Assembly: GCA_030148625.1 (NCBI GenBank)
Contig: JASBTC010000310.1
Coordinates: 1 to 20,406, forward strand
Length of the DNA stretch: 20,406 nt
Direction of reading: 5' to 3'
Source: Sphingobium sp.
GTDB taxonomy: Bacteria; Pseudomonadota; Alphaproteobacteria; Sphingomonadales; Sphingomonadaceae
Part shown: piece by piece, positions 8,457 through 15,891 of the stretch
Position numbering within the stretch: the stretch's first letter is position 1
Layout: the number at the start of each line of letters is the position of its first letter
Program-made: the position numbers and the translations under genes
Notes under the pieces: model-generated
The model's input: only the letters and a program-made list of their open reading frames with translations
Databases searched by the model: none
What the model was told of the DNA's origin: nothing

Positions 8457-10022
8457 GTGAGTGACTTGCGTGCCGCAGCGATCGATTCGAAGGCTTGGCC
8501 GTTCGAGGAAGCGCGCAAGCTGCTCAAGCGTTATCCCGACGGCGCGCCCGCCAAGGGCCATATCCTGTTCGAGACCGGCTATGGCCCATCGGGCCTGCCG
8601 CATATCGGCACGTTCAACGAAGTGCTGCGCACGACATTGGTGCGCCAGGCCTATCAGGCGATTTCCGACGTGCCGACGCGGCTGATCGCGTTCAGCGACG
8701 ATATGGACGGCCTGCGCAAGGTGCCGGACAATGTGCCGAATCAGGAGATGCTGCGCGGCCATCTCGGCAAGCCGCTGACGCAGATTCCCGATCCCTTCGG
8801 CACGCATGAGAGCTTCGCGCATCACAACAATGCGATGCTCCGCGAATTCCTCGACCGCTTCGGTTTCGATTACGAGTTCATGAGCTCGACCGAAATCTAC
8901 GCCTCGGGCCGCTTCGACGAGACGCTGAAGCTGATCCTGAAGCATTATGACGCGATCATGGGCGTAATGCTGCCGACGCTCGGCAAGGAACGCCAGGCGA
9001 CCTATTCGCCGGTGCTGCCGATCTCGAAGAAGTCGGGCATCGTGCTTCAGGTGCCCGTCACCGTGGTCGATGCGGAGAACGGTATCGTCCGCTTCGAGGA
9101 TGAGGGCGAGACGATCGAGCAGTCGATCCTGTCGGGCGCGGCCAAGCTGCAATGGAAGGTCGACTGGGCGATGCGCTGGGTCGCGCTGGGCGTCGATTAC
9201 GAGATGTCGGGCAAGGACCTGATCGATTCGGTCACGCAAAGCTCGAAGATCGCACGCGTGCTCGGTGCTCGTCCGCCCGAGGGCTTCAATTACGAGATGT
9301 TCCTCGACGAAAAGGGCGAGAAGATCTCCAAGTCCAAGGGCAACGGCCTGACGCTTGAGCAATGGCTGACCTATGGCCCCGACGAAAGCCTCGCCTTTTA
9401 CATCTATCGCGAGCCGCGCAAGGCGAAGGCGCTGCACATGGGCGTGATCCCGCGCGCGGTGGACGATTATTGGCAGTTCCGTGCCAATTGGCCGAACCAG
9501 CCGATCGAGCAGAAGCTCGGCAATCCCGTCCATCATATCCATAATGGCGATGTTCCGTCGGAAGCGCTGCCGGTCACGTTCGGCCTGCTGCTCAATCTGG
9601 TCGGCGTGATGGGGGAAGCCGGCAAGGATCAGGTCTGGGGTTATCTCGCCAATTATGTGCCCGATGCCGATCCCGCCAAATATCCCGCGCTCGACCGGCT
9701 GATCGACCATGCACTCGCCTATCATCGCGATTTTGTCGCGCCGACGCTCAAGCGCCGCGCGCCGAGCGAGCTGGAAGCGACGGCGTTGCGCGATCTCGAC
9801 GCGCGGCTCGCGGCATTGCCCACCGACGCCGATGCGGAGACGATCCAGAACGAGGTCTATGCCGTCGGCAAGGAAGGCGGGTTCGAGAACCTGCGCGACT
9901 GGTTCAAGGCGCTGTACGAGACGCTGCTGGGCGCCGAACAGGGGCCGCGCATGGGCAGCTTCATCGCGCTTTACGGCATGGAGAATAGCCGCAAGCTGAT
10001 CGCCGAGGCGCTGGCGGCGTGA
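8457..10022 (+). CDS. lysK: lysyl-tRNA synthetase, class I
   Basis: A 521-aa enzyme charging tRNA-Lys with lysine. It has class I signatures: HIGT in PSGLPHIGTFNE (residues 49-52) and KISKS (289-293), a KMSKS variant. This is the archaeal/alphaproteobacterial type, unrelated in fold to class II LysS. I prefer the GTG at 8457, which has GAAAGGG at about 8441-8447 and begins at the expected MSDLRAAAIDSKAWPFEEAR. An in-frame ATG at 8427 would add ten residues but has no ribosome site and would leave only 10 bp to the divergent helicase gene. The stop overlaps the next gene by four bases. Confidence 0.96.
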   Translation: MSDLRAAAIDSKAWPFEEARKLLKRYPDGAPAKGHILFETGYGPSGLPHIGTFNEVLRTTLVRQAYQAISDVPTRLIAFSDDMDGLRKVPDNVPNQEMLRGHLGKPLTQIPDPFGTHESFAHHNNAMLREFLDRFGFDYEFMSSTEIYASGRFDETLKLILKHYDAIMGVMLPTLGKERQATYSPVLPISKKSGIVLQVPVTVVDAENGIVRFEDEGETIEQSILSGAAKLQWKVDWAMRWVALGVDYEMSGKDLIDSVTQSSKIARVLGARPPEGFNYEMFLDEKGEKISKSKGNGLTLEQWLTYGPDESLAFYIYREPRKAKALHMGVIPRAVDDYWQFRANWPNQPIEQKLGNPVHHIHNGDVPSEALPVTFGLLLNLVGVMGEAGKDQVWGYLANYVPDADPAKYPALDRLIDHALAYHRDFVAPTLKRRAPSELEATALRDLDARLAALPTDADAETIQNEVYAVGKEGGFENLRDWFKALYETLLGAEQGPRMGSFIALYGMENSRKLIAEALAA

Positions 10023-10531
10023 TCGCGGTCCGCACCGTCGATGCCGCGTGGATCGACGCCAATGCGGACGCGCTCGGCGCGATATTGCTCGCCTGTGTGG
10101 CGGACGGAGCTTCGGTCAGCTTCCTGGCGGATCTGACGCAGGATCGCGCGACGGCCTTCTGGCGTGCGCGCCGCGCCGGCGTCGCCGATGGCGGCAGTGC
10201 GCTGCTCGTCGCGTTCGACGGTGATGCGCCGGTCGGTACGGTGATGGTCGTCCGCGCCGGCACCGACAATCAACCGCATCGCGGCGACATCGCCAAGCTG
10301 CTCGTCCACCCCGGTTCACGCGGGCAGGGCGCCGGTCAGGCGCTGATGGACGCGGCCGAAATCCAGGCGCGTGTCATGGGATTGAGCCTGCTCGTGCTCG
10401 ATACCGCAGGCGCGGCAGCCGAACGCATCTATCGCCGGACGGGCTGGGTCGAGGTCGGAAGCATTCCGGACTATGCGCTGAATGTCGGCGGTACGCCGGA
10501 AGCGACGACGATCTTCTATAAGCGGGTTTGA
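10019..10531 (+). CDS. GNAT family N-acetyltransferase
   Basis: A 170-aa single-domain GNAT protein. The acetyl-CoA loop is RGQGAGQALM (residues 101-110) after the strand IAKLLVHPGS, with the C-terminal LLVLDTAGAAAERIYRRTGW helix and strand. Substrate unknown. The GTG start at 10019 lies inside the lysK stop (GTGA overlap, 10019-10022), so it is probably translated by coupling to lysK. The physical link to a lysyl-tRNA synthetase might hint at a role in translation or lysine acylation, but that is only an inference. A repeat element starts 16 bp after the stop. Confidence 0.88.
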   Translation: MIAVRTVDAAWIDANADALGAILLACVADGASVSFLADLTQDRATAFWRARRAGVADGGSALLVAFDGDAPVGTVMVVRAGTDNQPHRGDIAKLLVHPGSRGQGAGQALMDAAEIQARVMGLSLLVLDTAGAAAERIYRRTGWVEVGSIPDYALNVGGTPEATTIFYKRV

Positions 10532-10547
10532 AGCATTGCCCTAAACC

Positions 10548-10624
10548 GTCATGCCAGCGGAGGCTGGCATCTCCCACAGGAATGGCGCGATCTGGTTGGC
10601 AGACCCCAGCCTTCGCTGGGGTGA
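10548..10624. repeat. REP-like element with two hairpins
   Basis: Two stem-loops sit 17 bp after the GNAT stop: ATGCCAG/CTGGCAT (10551-10570) and a perfect 8-bp ACCCCAGC/GCTGGGGT around a CTTC loop (10603-10622). The GTCATGCCAGC...AGCCTTCGCTGGGGTGAC layout is one I associate with dispersed repeats in sphingomonads and relatives (recalled, not searched). It may also serve as a terminator for the lysK operon. Confidence 0.65.
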
Positions 10625-10633
10625 CGCATGGGA

Positions 10634-10846
10634 TCAGCCGCGGGCCATTTCAGCCGGCCGATCGTCGGGATAGGCGAGTGGCAGCGCCGCGATCGGCAGC
10701 AGCAATGCCGCGGCGATCAGCGCGCGGATCAGCGGATGCGAGGTCGGGGCCGGTTGCGGTCTCATGATGCGCGCGCGGATAGCGCCATTGCCGCAATAGG
10801 GGGAGCGCTGGTCGATCGACGACAGATCGGCGTCGATGAAATGCAA
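10634..10846 (-). CDS. possible small hydrophobic protein (doubtful)
   Basis: An open frame of up to 70 codons from a TTG at 10846, or 43 codons from the ATG at 10765. Codons are strongly GC-biased at position three back to about the TTG, which makes real coding plausible. Upstream of it the frame runs into the 10880-10968 repeat, so the longest reading from 10933 is not credible. The product would have an N-terminal part with a single Cys (SPYCGNGAIRARI) and one hydrophobic helix, LIRALIAAALLLPIAALPLA, before a charged tail. Neither start has a clear ribosome site and I recognise no family. It is flanked on both sides by dispersed repeats, so it could also be a decayed gene end. Confidence 0.3.
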   Translation of the reverse strand: MHFIDADLSSIDQRSPYCGNGAIRARIMRPQPAPTSHPLIRALIAAALLLPIAALPLAYPDDRPAEMARG

Positions 10847-10879
10847 TATGACGGACGGAATTTCGTACGGATATCGCAA

Positions 10880-10968
10880 CCGTTCGGGCTGAGCTTGTCG
10901 AAGCCCTGTCCTTTCTTCTGCCTCTGTGGCCAAGAAGAACAGGGCTTCGACAAGCTCAGCCCGAACGG
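10880..10968. repeat. perfect 29-bp inverted repeat (dispersed-repeat type)
   Basis: The left arm at 10880-10908 and right arm at 10940-10968 are exact reverse complements, starting CCGTTCGGGCTGAGCTTGTC and ending at CAGGGCTTCG on the inner side, with a further T-A pair and a 29-31-bp spacer. Translated, the arm gives the FGLSLSKP string often seen in mis-called ORFs of sphingomonad genomes (recalled). It lies 17 bp beyond the stop of the DUF885 gene and could end that transcript, although no T-run follows. Confidence 0.8.
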
Positions 10969-10984
10969 GATTGAGTCGAAATGC

Positions 10985-12793
10985 CTATTTCTTCGACGCG
11001 ATCCAGTCGTCGATCTTCTTCTCCAGCACCGGCATCGGCAGCGATCCGGTCATCAATATTTCGGCATGGAACTCGCGGGGGTCGAATTTCGCTCCCAGCG
11101 CCTGTTGTGCCTTGGCCTTCAGCCGCGAAATGGTGAGCTGGCCGATCTTATAGGCCAATGCCTGGCCGGGAATCGCGATATAGCGCTCGACCTCGGCGGT
11201 GGCGTCGGTCTTTCCCATGCTCGAATTGTCGAGCATGTACTGGATCGCCTGATCGCGGGTCCAGCGCTTGGCATGGATGCCGCTGTCGACCACCAGCCGC
11301 ATCGCGCGCAGCATCTCGTCGTCGAGTCCGCCGAAGCGCTGATAGGGGTCGGTCTCCATGCCGAGCTCCTTCCACAGCGACTCGGCGTACAGCCCCCAGC
11401 CTTCATTATAGGCGGTGTTGCCGCCGAAGCGCATGAAGGCGGGCAGTTCGGTATTCTCGATCGACAGCGCGATCTGGAAATGGTGGCCGGGCACGCCTTC
11501 GTGCAGGAAGAGCGTCTCCATCCCCGGCGTCGTGCGTGACGGCAGGTCATAGGCGTTGAAATAGAAGACGCCGGGGCGCGAGCCGTCGGCCAGGCCGGAT
11601 TCGTACGAACCGCCCGCCGAGGTCTTTTCGCGATAGGCCTCGTAATAGCGGATCTCGAGCGGCATTTTGGGGATGGTCGAGAATTGCTCGCGCACCCGCG
11701 CATCGACGCGCTTGCCGATGTCGTAATAGGCCTGGAGCATCGCGTCGCGCGACGTCATCTTGAACTTGGGATCGCTGCGGATGTGGTCGAAGAACTGGGC
11801 GAGCGTGCCCTTGAAGCCGACCTTGGTCTTGATCGTCTCCATCTCGCCGCGGATCCGCGCGACTTCGGACAGGCCGAGCTGGTGGATCTGATCGGCGGTC
11901 ATCGGCAACGTGGTGTTGCTCTTGATCAGCTTTTCATAAAGCCAGGCGCCGCCCTTCATATGGACCAGGCCGACGCCCTCGCGCGCGGCGGGCAGATATT
12001 CGGTCTTGAGGAAATCGCGCAGCCGCACATAGGCGGGCAGGATGCCGTCGCGGATGGCGGCGGCGTAGTCGCGCTTCAGCCGCGCCTGATCGGCGGCGGA
12101 GATGCCGGCGGGGAACTGGTTGACCGGTTCGTAGAAGGTCGATCCTTCCACGCCCTGCGCGATCTGCAGGTCGAACTGGTCGATCATGTTGTTGACGATC
12201 AGTTTCGGCTGGGTGACGCCGCTCTTCATGCCCTCGCGGAAACGGGCGATCGAACGGTCGAGCGCCGCGATATAATCCTTGTGACGCTTCAGGTTGTTCT
12301 CATAATCGACCAGCGTCTTGAACGGCGCGGCGCCCTTGCCCGAGGCGAAACCGGGATAGAAGACGTGCAGGCCGAAGAAATGGTCGATCGGCCGCACCGC
12401 GGTCACCGCCAGATATTCGGGGGTCAGCGTCTCCAGCGTGTCGAGCGTATTATATTCGAACACGTCATAGGCGATCTGGTTGACTGGGGTCAGCGCGGCA
12501 CGGTCGATCGCTTTCAGGCGCTTCAGATCCTGCTGCGCGGCGGCGCGTTCGGCGTCGAAATAGGCATCTGAACCGAAATCGCCGAGCCGGTCGGCATAGC
12601 GCAGGTCGCCGCGGAAGATCGCGGAGATCGGGTTGCGCTTCAGGCTGGCCTCGTCGCTTTCGGCGAACAGTCGTTTGAGCGCGGCGTCGGGCGATTCTGC
12701 AACGGCCGGCGCGGGTGCGGCCTGGGCAAATAGCGGAACGGGAAGTGTGGCCGCTGCAGCGAGCAGCAGCGCGCGGATCGGAAGCAAGGTCAT
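10985..12793 (-). CDS. exported DUF885 family protein, metallopeptidase-like
   Basis: A 602-aa protein with an N-terminal signal peptide (IRALLLAAAATLPVPLFAQA, about residues 5-25), so probably periplasmic. Belongs to the DUF885 family by overall sequence and by LFLHEGVPGHHFQIAL (HEGVPGHH at 431-438), an HExxPGHH zinc-binding-type motif, followed about 25 residues later by NEGWGLYAE (463-471), which supplies the likely third ligand Glu. The family is related to M32/gluzincin-type peptidases, but substrates are mostly unknown. The ATG at 12793 has CCGGAG just upstream; extending to 12841 would precede the signal peptide with unrelated residues. Separated from the upstream RcnB gene by a strong hairpin and a possible promoter, so likely its own unit. 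Confidence 0.88.
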   Translation of the reverse strand: MTLLPIRALLLAAAATLPVPLFAQAAPAPAVAESPDAALKRLFAESDEASLKRNPISAIFRGDLRYADRLGDFGSDAYFDAERAAAQQDLKRLKAIDRAALTPVNQIAYDVFEYNTLDTLETLTPEYLAVTAVRPIDHFFGLHVFYPGFASGKGAAPFKTLVDYENNLKRHKDYIAALDRSIARFREGMKSGVTQPKLIVNNMIDQFDLQIAQGVEGSTFYEPVNQFPAGISAADQARLKRDYAAAIRDGILPAYVRLRDFLKTEYLPAAREGVGLVHMKGGAWLYEKLIKSNTTLPMTADQIHQLGLSEVARIRGEMETIKTKVGFKGTLAQFFDHIRSDPKFKMTSRDAMLQAYYDIGKRVDARVREQFSTIPKMPLEIRYYEAYREKTSAGGSYESGLADGSRPGVFYFNAYDLPSRTTPGMETLFLHEGVPGHHFQIALSIENTELPAFMRFGGNTAYNEGWGLYAESLWKELGMETDPYQRFGGLDDEMLRAMRLVVDSGIHAKRWTRDQAIQYMLDNSSMGKTDATAEVERYIAIPGQALAYKIGQLTISRLKAKAQQALGAKFDPREFHAEILMTGSLPMPVLEKKIDDWIASKK

Positions 12794-12821
12794 GGGGACT
12801 CCGGAACTCGTGTATTGCCCG

Positions 12822-12849
12822 GATATAACGCCCTGTCGCACAACGGCAA
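12822..12849 (-). promoter_or_regulatory. candidate promoter for the DUF885 gene
   Basis: On the minus strand TTGCCG (12849-12844) and TATATC (12827-12822) are 16 bp apart, each matching four of six sigma-70 consensus bases, about 29 bp before the ATG. The element directly follows the hairpin at 12850-12879, fitting a terminator-then-promoter arrangement. Eye-based only. Confidence 0.3.
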
Positions 12850-12879
12850 GCGGCCCCGGGAGTGTCCTCCCGGGGCCGC
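12850..12879 (-). terminator. strong GC hairpin, terminator of the rcnB-like gene
   Basis: A perfect 13-bp stem, GCGGCCCCGGGAG (12850-12862) with CTCCCGGGGCCGC (12867-12879), closes a TGTC loop, starting 18 bp past the stop of the minus-strand RcnB-like gene. The downstream side on that strand (TTGCCGTTGT) is only weakly T-rich, so termination strength is uncertain. Confidence 0.6.
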
Positions 12880-12896
12880 CATGTCGTGGCTCTACC

Positions 12897-13406
12897 TTAC
12901 CAGTAGAAGCCGCGGATCACGTCGATCACGATGCCGCGACGGATGTCGACGAGCAGCAGATCGTCATAGTTGCGCACCCAGCGCTGGTTCATCGAAGGGC
13001 GCGGCAGGCGATAGCGCCAGGGATCGGCGATCCAGTAGCGCTGATTGTAATAGGTCGGCTGGATACGCACGCCGGCGCGGAACTGCTGGTAGCGGAACGG
13101 CGCCCGCCAGTTGCCGCGCGAATAGAGCCCGCGATTGCCCTGGCGATGGTTGCGCCAGTCGTTGCGGCCCCAGGACCGGTCGCGGTCGCGCAGGTCCTCG
13201 CGATATTCGCGGCGGGCGTCGCGCACGTCGCGAGCCTGTTCGCGGACTTCGCGCGGGTGGTCGCCGCGACGGATCGAGCGGTTCAGCTCGCGCTGTTCCT
13301 CGCGAACGTCCTGGCGGTCGCGGCGCAATTCGCCCGGCGACTGGGCCATTGCGGCCGCCGGCATGACGGTGGCCGCCATCAGGATACCGATGATCAACTT
13401 ACGCAT
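12897..13406 (-). CDS. RcnB family periplasmic protein
   Basis: A 170-aa exported protein. Signal peptide MRKLIIGILMAATVMPAAAMA, then a highly charged Arg/Asp/Glu-rich segment (about residues 23-86, probably helical or disordered), and a C-terminal domain ending DDLLLVDIRRGIVIDVIRGFYW, the RcnB-like LLVDI..G.V.xV pattern. E. coli RcnB is a periplasmic protein affecting nickel/cobalt homeostasis; most alphaproteobacterial members have unknown roles, and no metal-binding cluster is obvious here. The ATG at 13406 is chosen over the one at 13421 because GAGGAG lies at the right distance and the signal peptide starts there. Divergent from the serine hydrolase, sharing a 207-bp gap. Confidence 0.85.
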   Translation of the reverse strand: MRKLIIGILMAATVMPAAAMAQSPGELRRDRQDVREEQRELNRSIRRGDHPREVREQARDVRDARREYREDLRDRDRSWGRNDWRNHRQGNRGLYSRGNWRAPFRYQQFRAGVRIQPTYYNQRYWIADPWRYRLPRPSMNQRWVRNYDDLLLVDIRRGIVIDVIRGFYW

Positions 13407-13475
13407 GATCTTACTCCTCATTCTCCTGCCGGCCGCCCCCCGATTCGGGAGCCGGTACCGCCGGCACGCACACTC

Positions 13476-13501
13476 AATGCGTGATTTGCGCTGAACGTTC
13501 C
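13476..13501 (-). promoter_or_regulatory. possible EcfG-type promoter for the rcnB-like gene
   Basis: On the minus strand GGAAC (13501-13497) is followed after 17 bp by CATT (13479-13476), close to the alphaproteobacterial general-stress consensus GGAAC-N16/17-CGTT. It would put the start of transcription about 65 bp before the gene. The GGAAC belongs to a palindrome, CGTTCC-G-GGAACG (13496-13508), that presents the same box towards the serine hydrolase as well. Confidence 0.3.
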
Positions 13502-13613
13502 GGGAACGGATCGGTCAGCTTTGCGAAAGGCTCGGTCGCAAATTGTAACAATCCCCACTTTTCATCGACATGGCCACGGCTTAGCCTTGGTCATCGATCA
13601 AGGGGGCGGACGC

Positions 13614-15080
13614 ATGAAATTCGGGCATTTCCTTTCGACGGTGGTCGCTTTGGGTCTCGCCGTTCCGGCACAGGCACAGGATGCGGCGGGCCAGGCCAAG
13701 CTCGATGCCAAATTGCGCGCTGCGGAAAAATGGCTCGAAACCTATCTGGAGCAGGAAGCGGTTCCCGGCGCGTCGGTCGCGATCGTTCATGACCAGAGGA
13801 TCATCTGGTCGAAGGGATTCGGTTACGCCAATCTCGCGGCGAAAGTGCCGGCGACGCCGCAGACGCGCTACAGCATCTGTTCGGTCTCCAAATTGTTCAC
13901 CGCGATCGCCGCGATGCAGCTGCGCGACCAGGGCAAGCTCGATATCGACAAGCCCGTCGCCGATTATCTGCCCTGGTACGGCATCCACGATGTCGACAAG
14001 CCCGACGGGCCGGTCACGGCGCGCGCGATCATGTCGCATGTCGCGGGGCTGCCGCGCGAATCGGATACGCCCTATTGGACGACCGCGTCCTTCCCCGATC
14101 TCGACACGGTGAAAAAGCGCCTGTCGGAGCAGACCAATCTCTACCGGACCTATGATTATCTCCAATATTCCAACCTCGGCCTGACTCTGCTCGGCCAGCA
14201 GGTGGAGGCGGCGTCGGGCCAAGATTATCATGCCTATGTGAAGGCGCGGCTGCTCGATCCGATCGGGCTTTCGAGCACCACGTCCGAACTGCCCCGGGCG
14301 CTTCACGGCAAGGCATTTGCGGTGGGATACAAGGCGCGCACCGGCAAGGGCGAGCGTGCGGCCTTTCCCTTCTACACCGTCAACGCGATCGCACCGGCCG
14401 CGGGTTTCGCCTCGACCGTCGAGGATCTCGGCCGGTTTGCGTCATGGCAGTTCCGCGTGCTCGAAGGCGGCGATCCGGTGCTCAAATCATCGACCCTGCG
14501 TGAAATGCAGCGCGTCCACTGGATGACGCCCGACAAGGCGGACGAGACCTGGGGGCTCGGCTTCGCGGTCAACACCTACAAGGGCAAGACGATGATCGGG
14601 CATGGCGGCTACTGCCCCGGCTATCGCACCAGCCTGATGATGCGCCCGCAGGACAAGGTCGCAGTGATCGCGATGGTCAACGTCAACGACGTCAGTCCGG
14701 AATCGATCACGCGCGGGCTCTACGATCTGGTCGCGGGCGACATCAAGGCGGCGTTCCCCGACAAGCCGGCGGCCCCCGCGACGCCCAAGGCGGCCCCGAA
14801 GGTCGATCTCTCGATCTATGAAGGCGTCTACAACCGGCCGGGCTACGATTATGACACCTATTTCCTGCCCTATGGCGAGGAACTGGTCGGTATCGGCCTT
14901 TATGCGGGCAATCCGGTCGAAGACCTCGACCGTTATCGCCATGTCGAGGGCAATGTCTTCCGCCGCATCCGCCCGGACGACAGCCTGGCGGAGCCGCTGA
15001 CCTTCGAAATGGCCAAGGACGGCAAGCCGGTCCGCGTCTGGAGCCACAGCAACCCGCTGGAGCGGGTCACCGGAAAATAG
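13614..15080 (+). CDS. exported serine hydrolase, beta-lactamase/class C fold
   Basis: A 488-aa protein with signal peptide (about residues 1-22, cleavage near AQA-QD). The active-site set of the class C beta-lactamase/DD-peptidase-like family is present: SVSK (Ser90, Lys93), YSN (Tyr185 to Asn187) and HGG (330-332), in family order. A separate C-terminal domain of about 90 residues (from VDLSIYEGVYNRPG, about residue 400) follows a Pro/Ala linker, as in many esterase or peptidase members. Whether it acts as esterase, D-aminopeptidase or beta-lactamase cannot be told from sequence. The ATG at 13614 has AAGGGGG at about 13600-13606 and directly precedes the signal peptide. Its stop codon abuts the convergent gene with no gap. 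Confidence 0.9.
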   Translation: MKFGHFLSTVVALGLAVPAQAQDAAGQAKLDAKLRAAEKWLETYLEQEAVPGASVAIVHDQRIIWSKGFGYANLAAKVPATPQTRYSICSVSKLFTAIAAMQLRDQGKLDIDKPVADYLPWYGIHDVDKPDGPVTARAIMSHVAGLPRESDTPYWTTASFPDLDTVKKRLSEQTNLYRTYDYLQYSNLGLTLLGQQVEAASGQDYHAYVKARLLDPIGLSSTTSELPRALHGKAFAVGYKARTGKGERAAFPFYTVNAIAPAAGFASTVEDLGRFASWQFRVLEGGDPVLKSSTLREMQRVHWMTPDKADETWGLGFAVNTYKGKTMIGHGGYCPGYRTSLMMRPQDKVAVIAMVNVNDVSPESITRGLYDLVAGDIKAAFPDKPAAPATPKAAPKVDLSIYEGVYNRPGYDYDTYFLPYGEELVGIGLYAGNPVEDLDRYRHVEGNVFRRIRPDDSLAEPLTFEMAKDGKPVRVWSHSNPLERVTGK

Positions 15081-15842
15081 TCAGGCGAAGGCGGCCCTGG
15101 CGCCGTCTTCGAGCGCCTTCATCGCCAGCCGCCAGGGGAAGGGGCCGTGGCTGATCCGTGCGACGCCGAGCGCGGCGAGGCGTTTGGCGTCGGGCACGCC
15201 GGGATAGTCCATGATGTTGACGGGCAATGCCGTGCCCTCGGTCAGCCGCGCGATCAGCGCCTCGTCCTTCATGCCCGGCGCGAAGAAGCCGCTGGCGCCG
15301 GCATCTTCATAGGCGCGCGCGCGTTCCAGCGCCGCGTCGACCATGGCTTCGTCATGCGTGTCGGCCCCGGCCTTCAGGAAGATGTCGGTGCGGGCGTTGA
15401 TGAAGAAGTCGCCGCCTGCCGCCGCACGGATCGCCGCGATCTTCGCCGACTGGTCGGCGATGCCGTGAAGTCCTTCGCCGCCGATCACCTGGTCCTCGAA
15501 ATTGATGCCGACGCCGCCGGCCGCCGCCACCCTGGCGACATTCGCCGCCACCTCGGCGGGATCGGTCGCATAGCCGCCCTCGAAATCGAGCGTCACCGGC
15601 AGGTCGACCGCGGCGGTGATCCGTTCGAGATTGGCGAGCGCCGCGTCCATCGGCAGCCCCTGCGCGTCGGTGAAGCCGCTGGCGCCGGCGACCGAGGCGC
15701 TGCCGGTCGCGAGCGCCCTGGCGCCGGCCTTGACGACCGCCAGGGCGCTGCCGGCGTCCCAGATATTATAGAGGATCACGGGATCGCCCTTGACGTGAAG
15801 GGCGGCGAAGGCGCGGGCGCGCTCGATCTGTGCGGTGCTCAT
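15081..15842 (-). CDS. isocitrate lyase/PEP mutase family protein
   Basis: A 253-aa TIM-barrel enzyme of the isocitrate lyase/phosphoenolpyruvate mutase superfamily. Visible motifs are YNIWDAGSA (25-33), LDFEGGY (85-91, metal/phosphonate side), NFEDQ (114-118) and INARTD (148-153). The Cys-containing KKCGH/KRCGH loop of isocitrate and methylisocitrate lyases is absent: the segment after NFEDQ reads VIGGEGLHGIADQ. So a true isocitrate lyase is unlikely; it belongs to the cysteine-less subfamily of oxaloacetate-hydrolase or C-C/P-C-lyase-like proteins with unknown substrate. It follows the exported protein gene by 49 bp on the same strand. No ribosome site precedes the ATG, whereas TGCTATACG lies about 8 bp upstream, so a leaderless transcript is possible. 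Confidence 0.87.
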   Translation of the reverse strand: MSTAQIERARAFAALHVKGDPVILYNIWDAGSALAVVKAGARALATGSASVAGASGFTDAQGLPMDAALANLERITAAVDLPVTLDFEGGYATDPAEVAANVARVAAAGGVGINFEDQVIGGEGLHGIADQSAKIAAIRAAAGGDFFINARTDIFLKAGADTHDEAMVDAALERARAYEDAGASGFFAPGMKDEALIARLTEGTALPVNIMDYPGVPDAKRLAALGVARISHGPFPWRLAMKALEDGARAAFA

Positions 15843-15891
15843 GAGTCGCGTATAGCAGAAGAACAGGAGGGGAACATCCCGATTCTTGCGA

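Noticed and set aside
7020..9725. A 901-codon minus-strand frame running antisense to lysK and out of frame through the helicase gene.
   Set aside because: It overlaps two well-supported genes with intact motifs, its product is low-complexity and Arg/Ala-rich, and such long shadow frames are expected at this GC content.
11684..12571. A 295-codon plus-strand frame opposite the DUF885 gene.
   Set aside because: It is the antisense of a gene with a signal peptide and an HExxPGHH motif; its own product shows no family features.
13614..15080. Assignment as an antibiotic-resistance beta-lactamase.
   Set aside because: The active-site motifs are shared with esterases and peptidases, the extra C-terminal domain is atypical for resistance enzymes, and the context is chromosomal.
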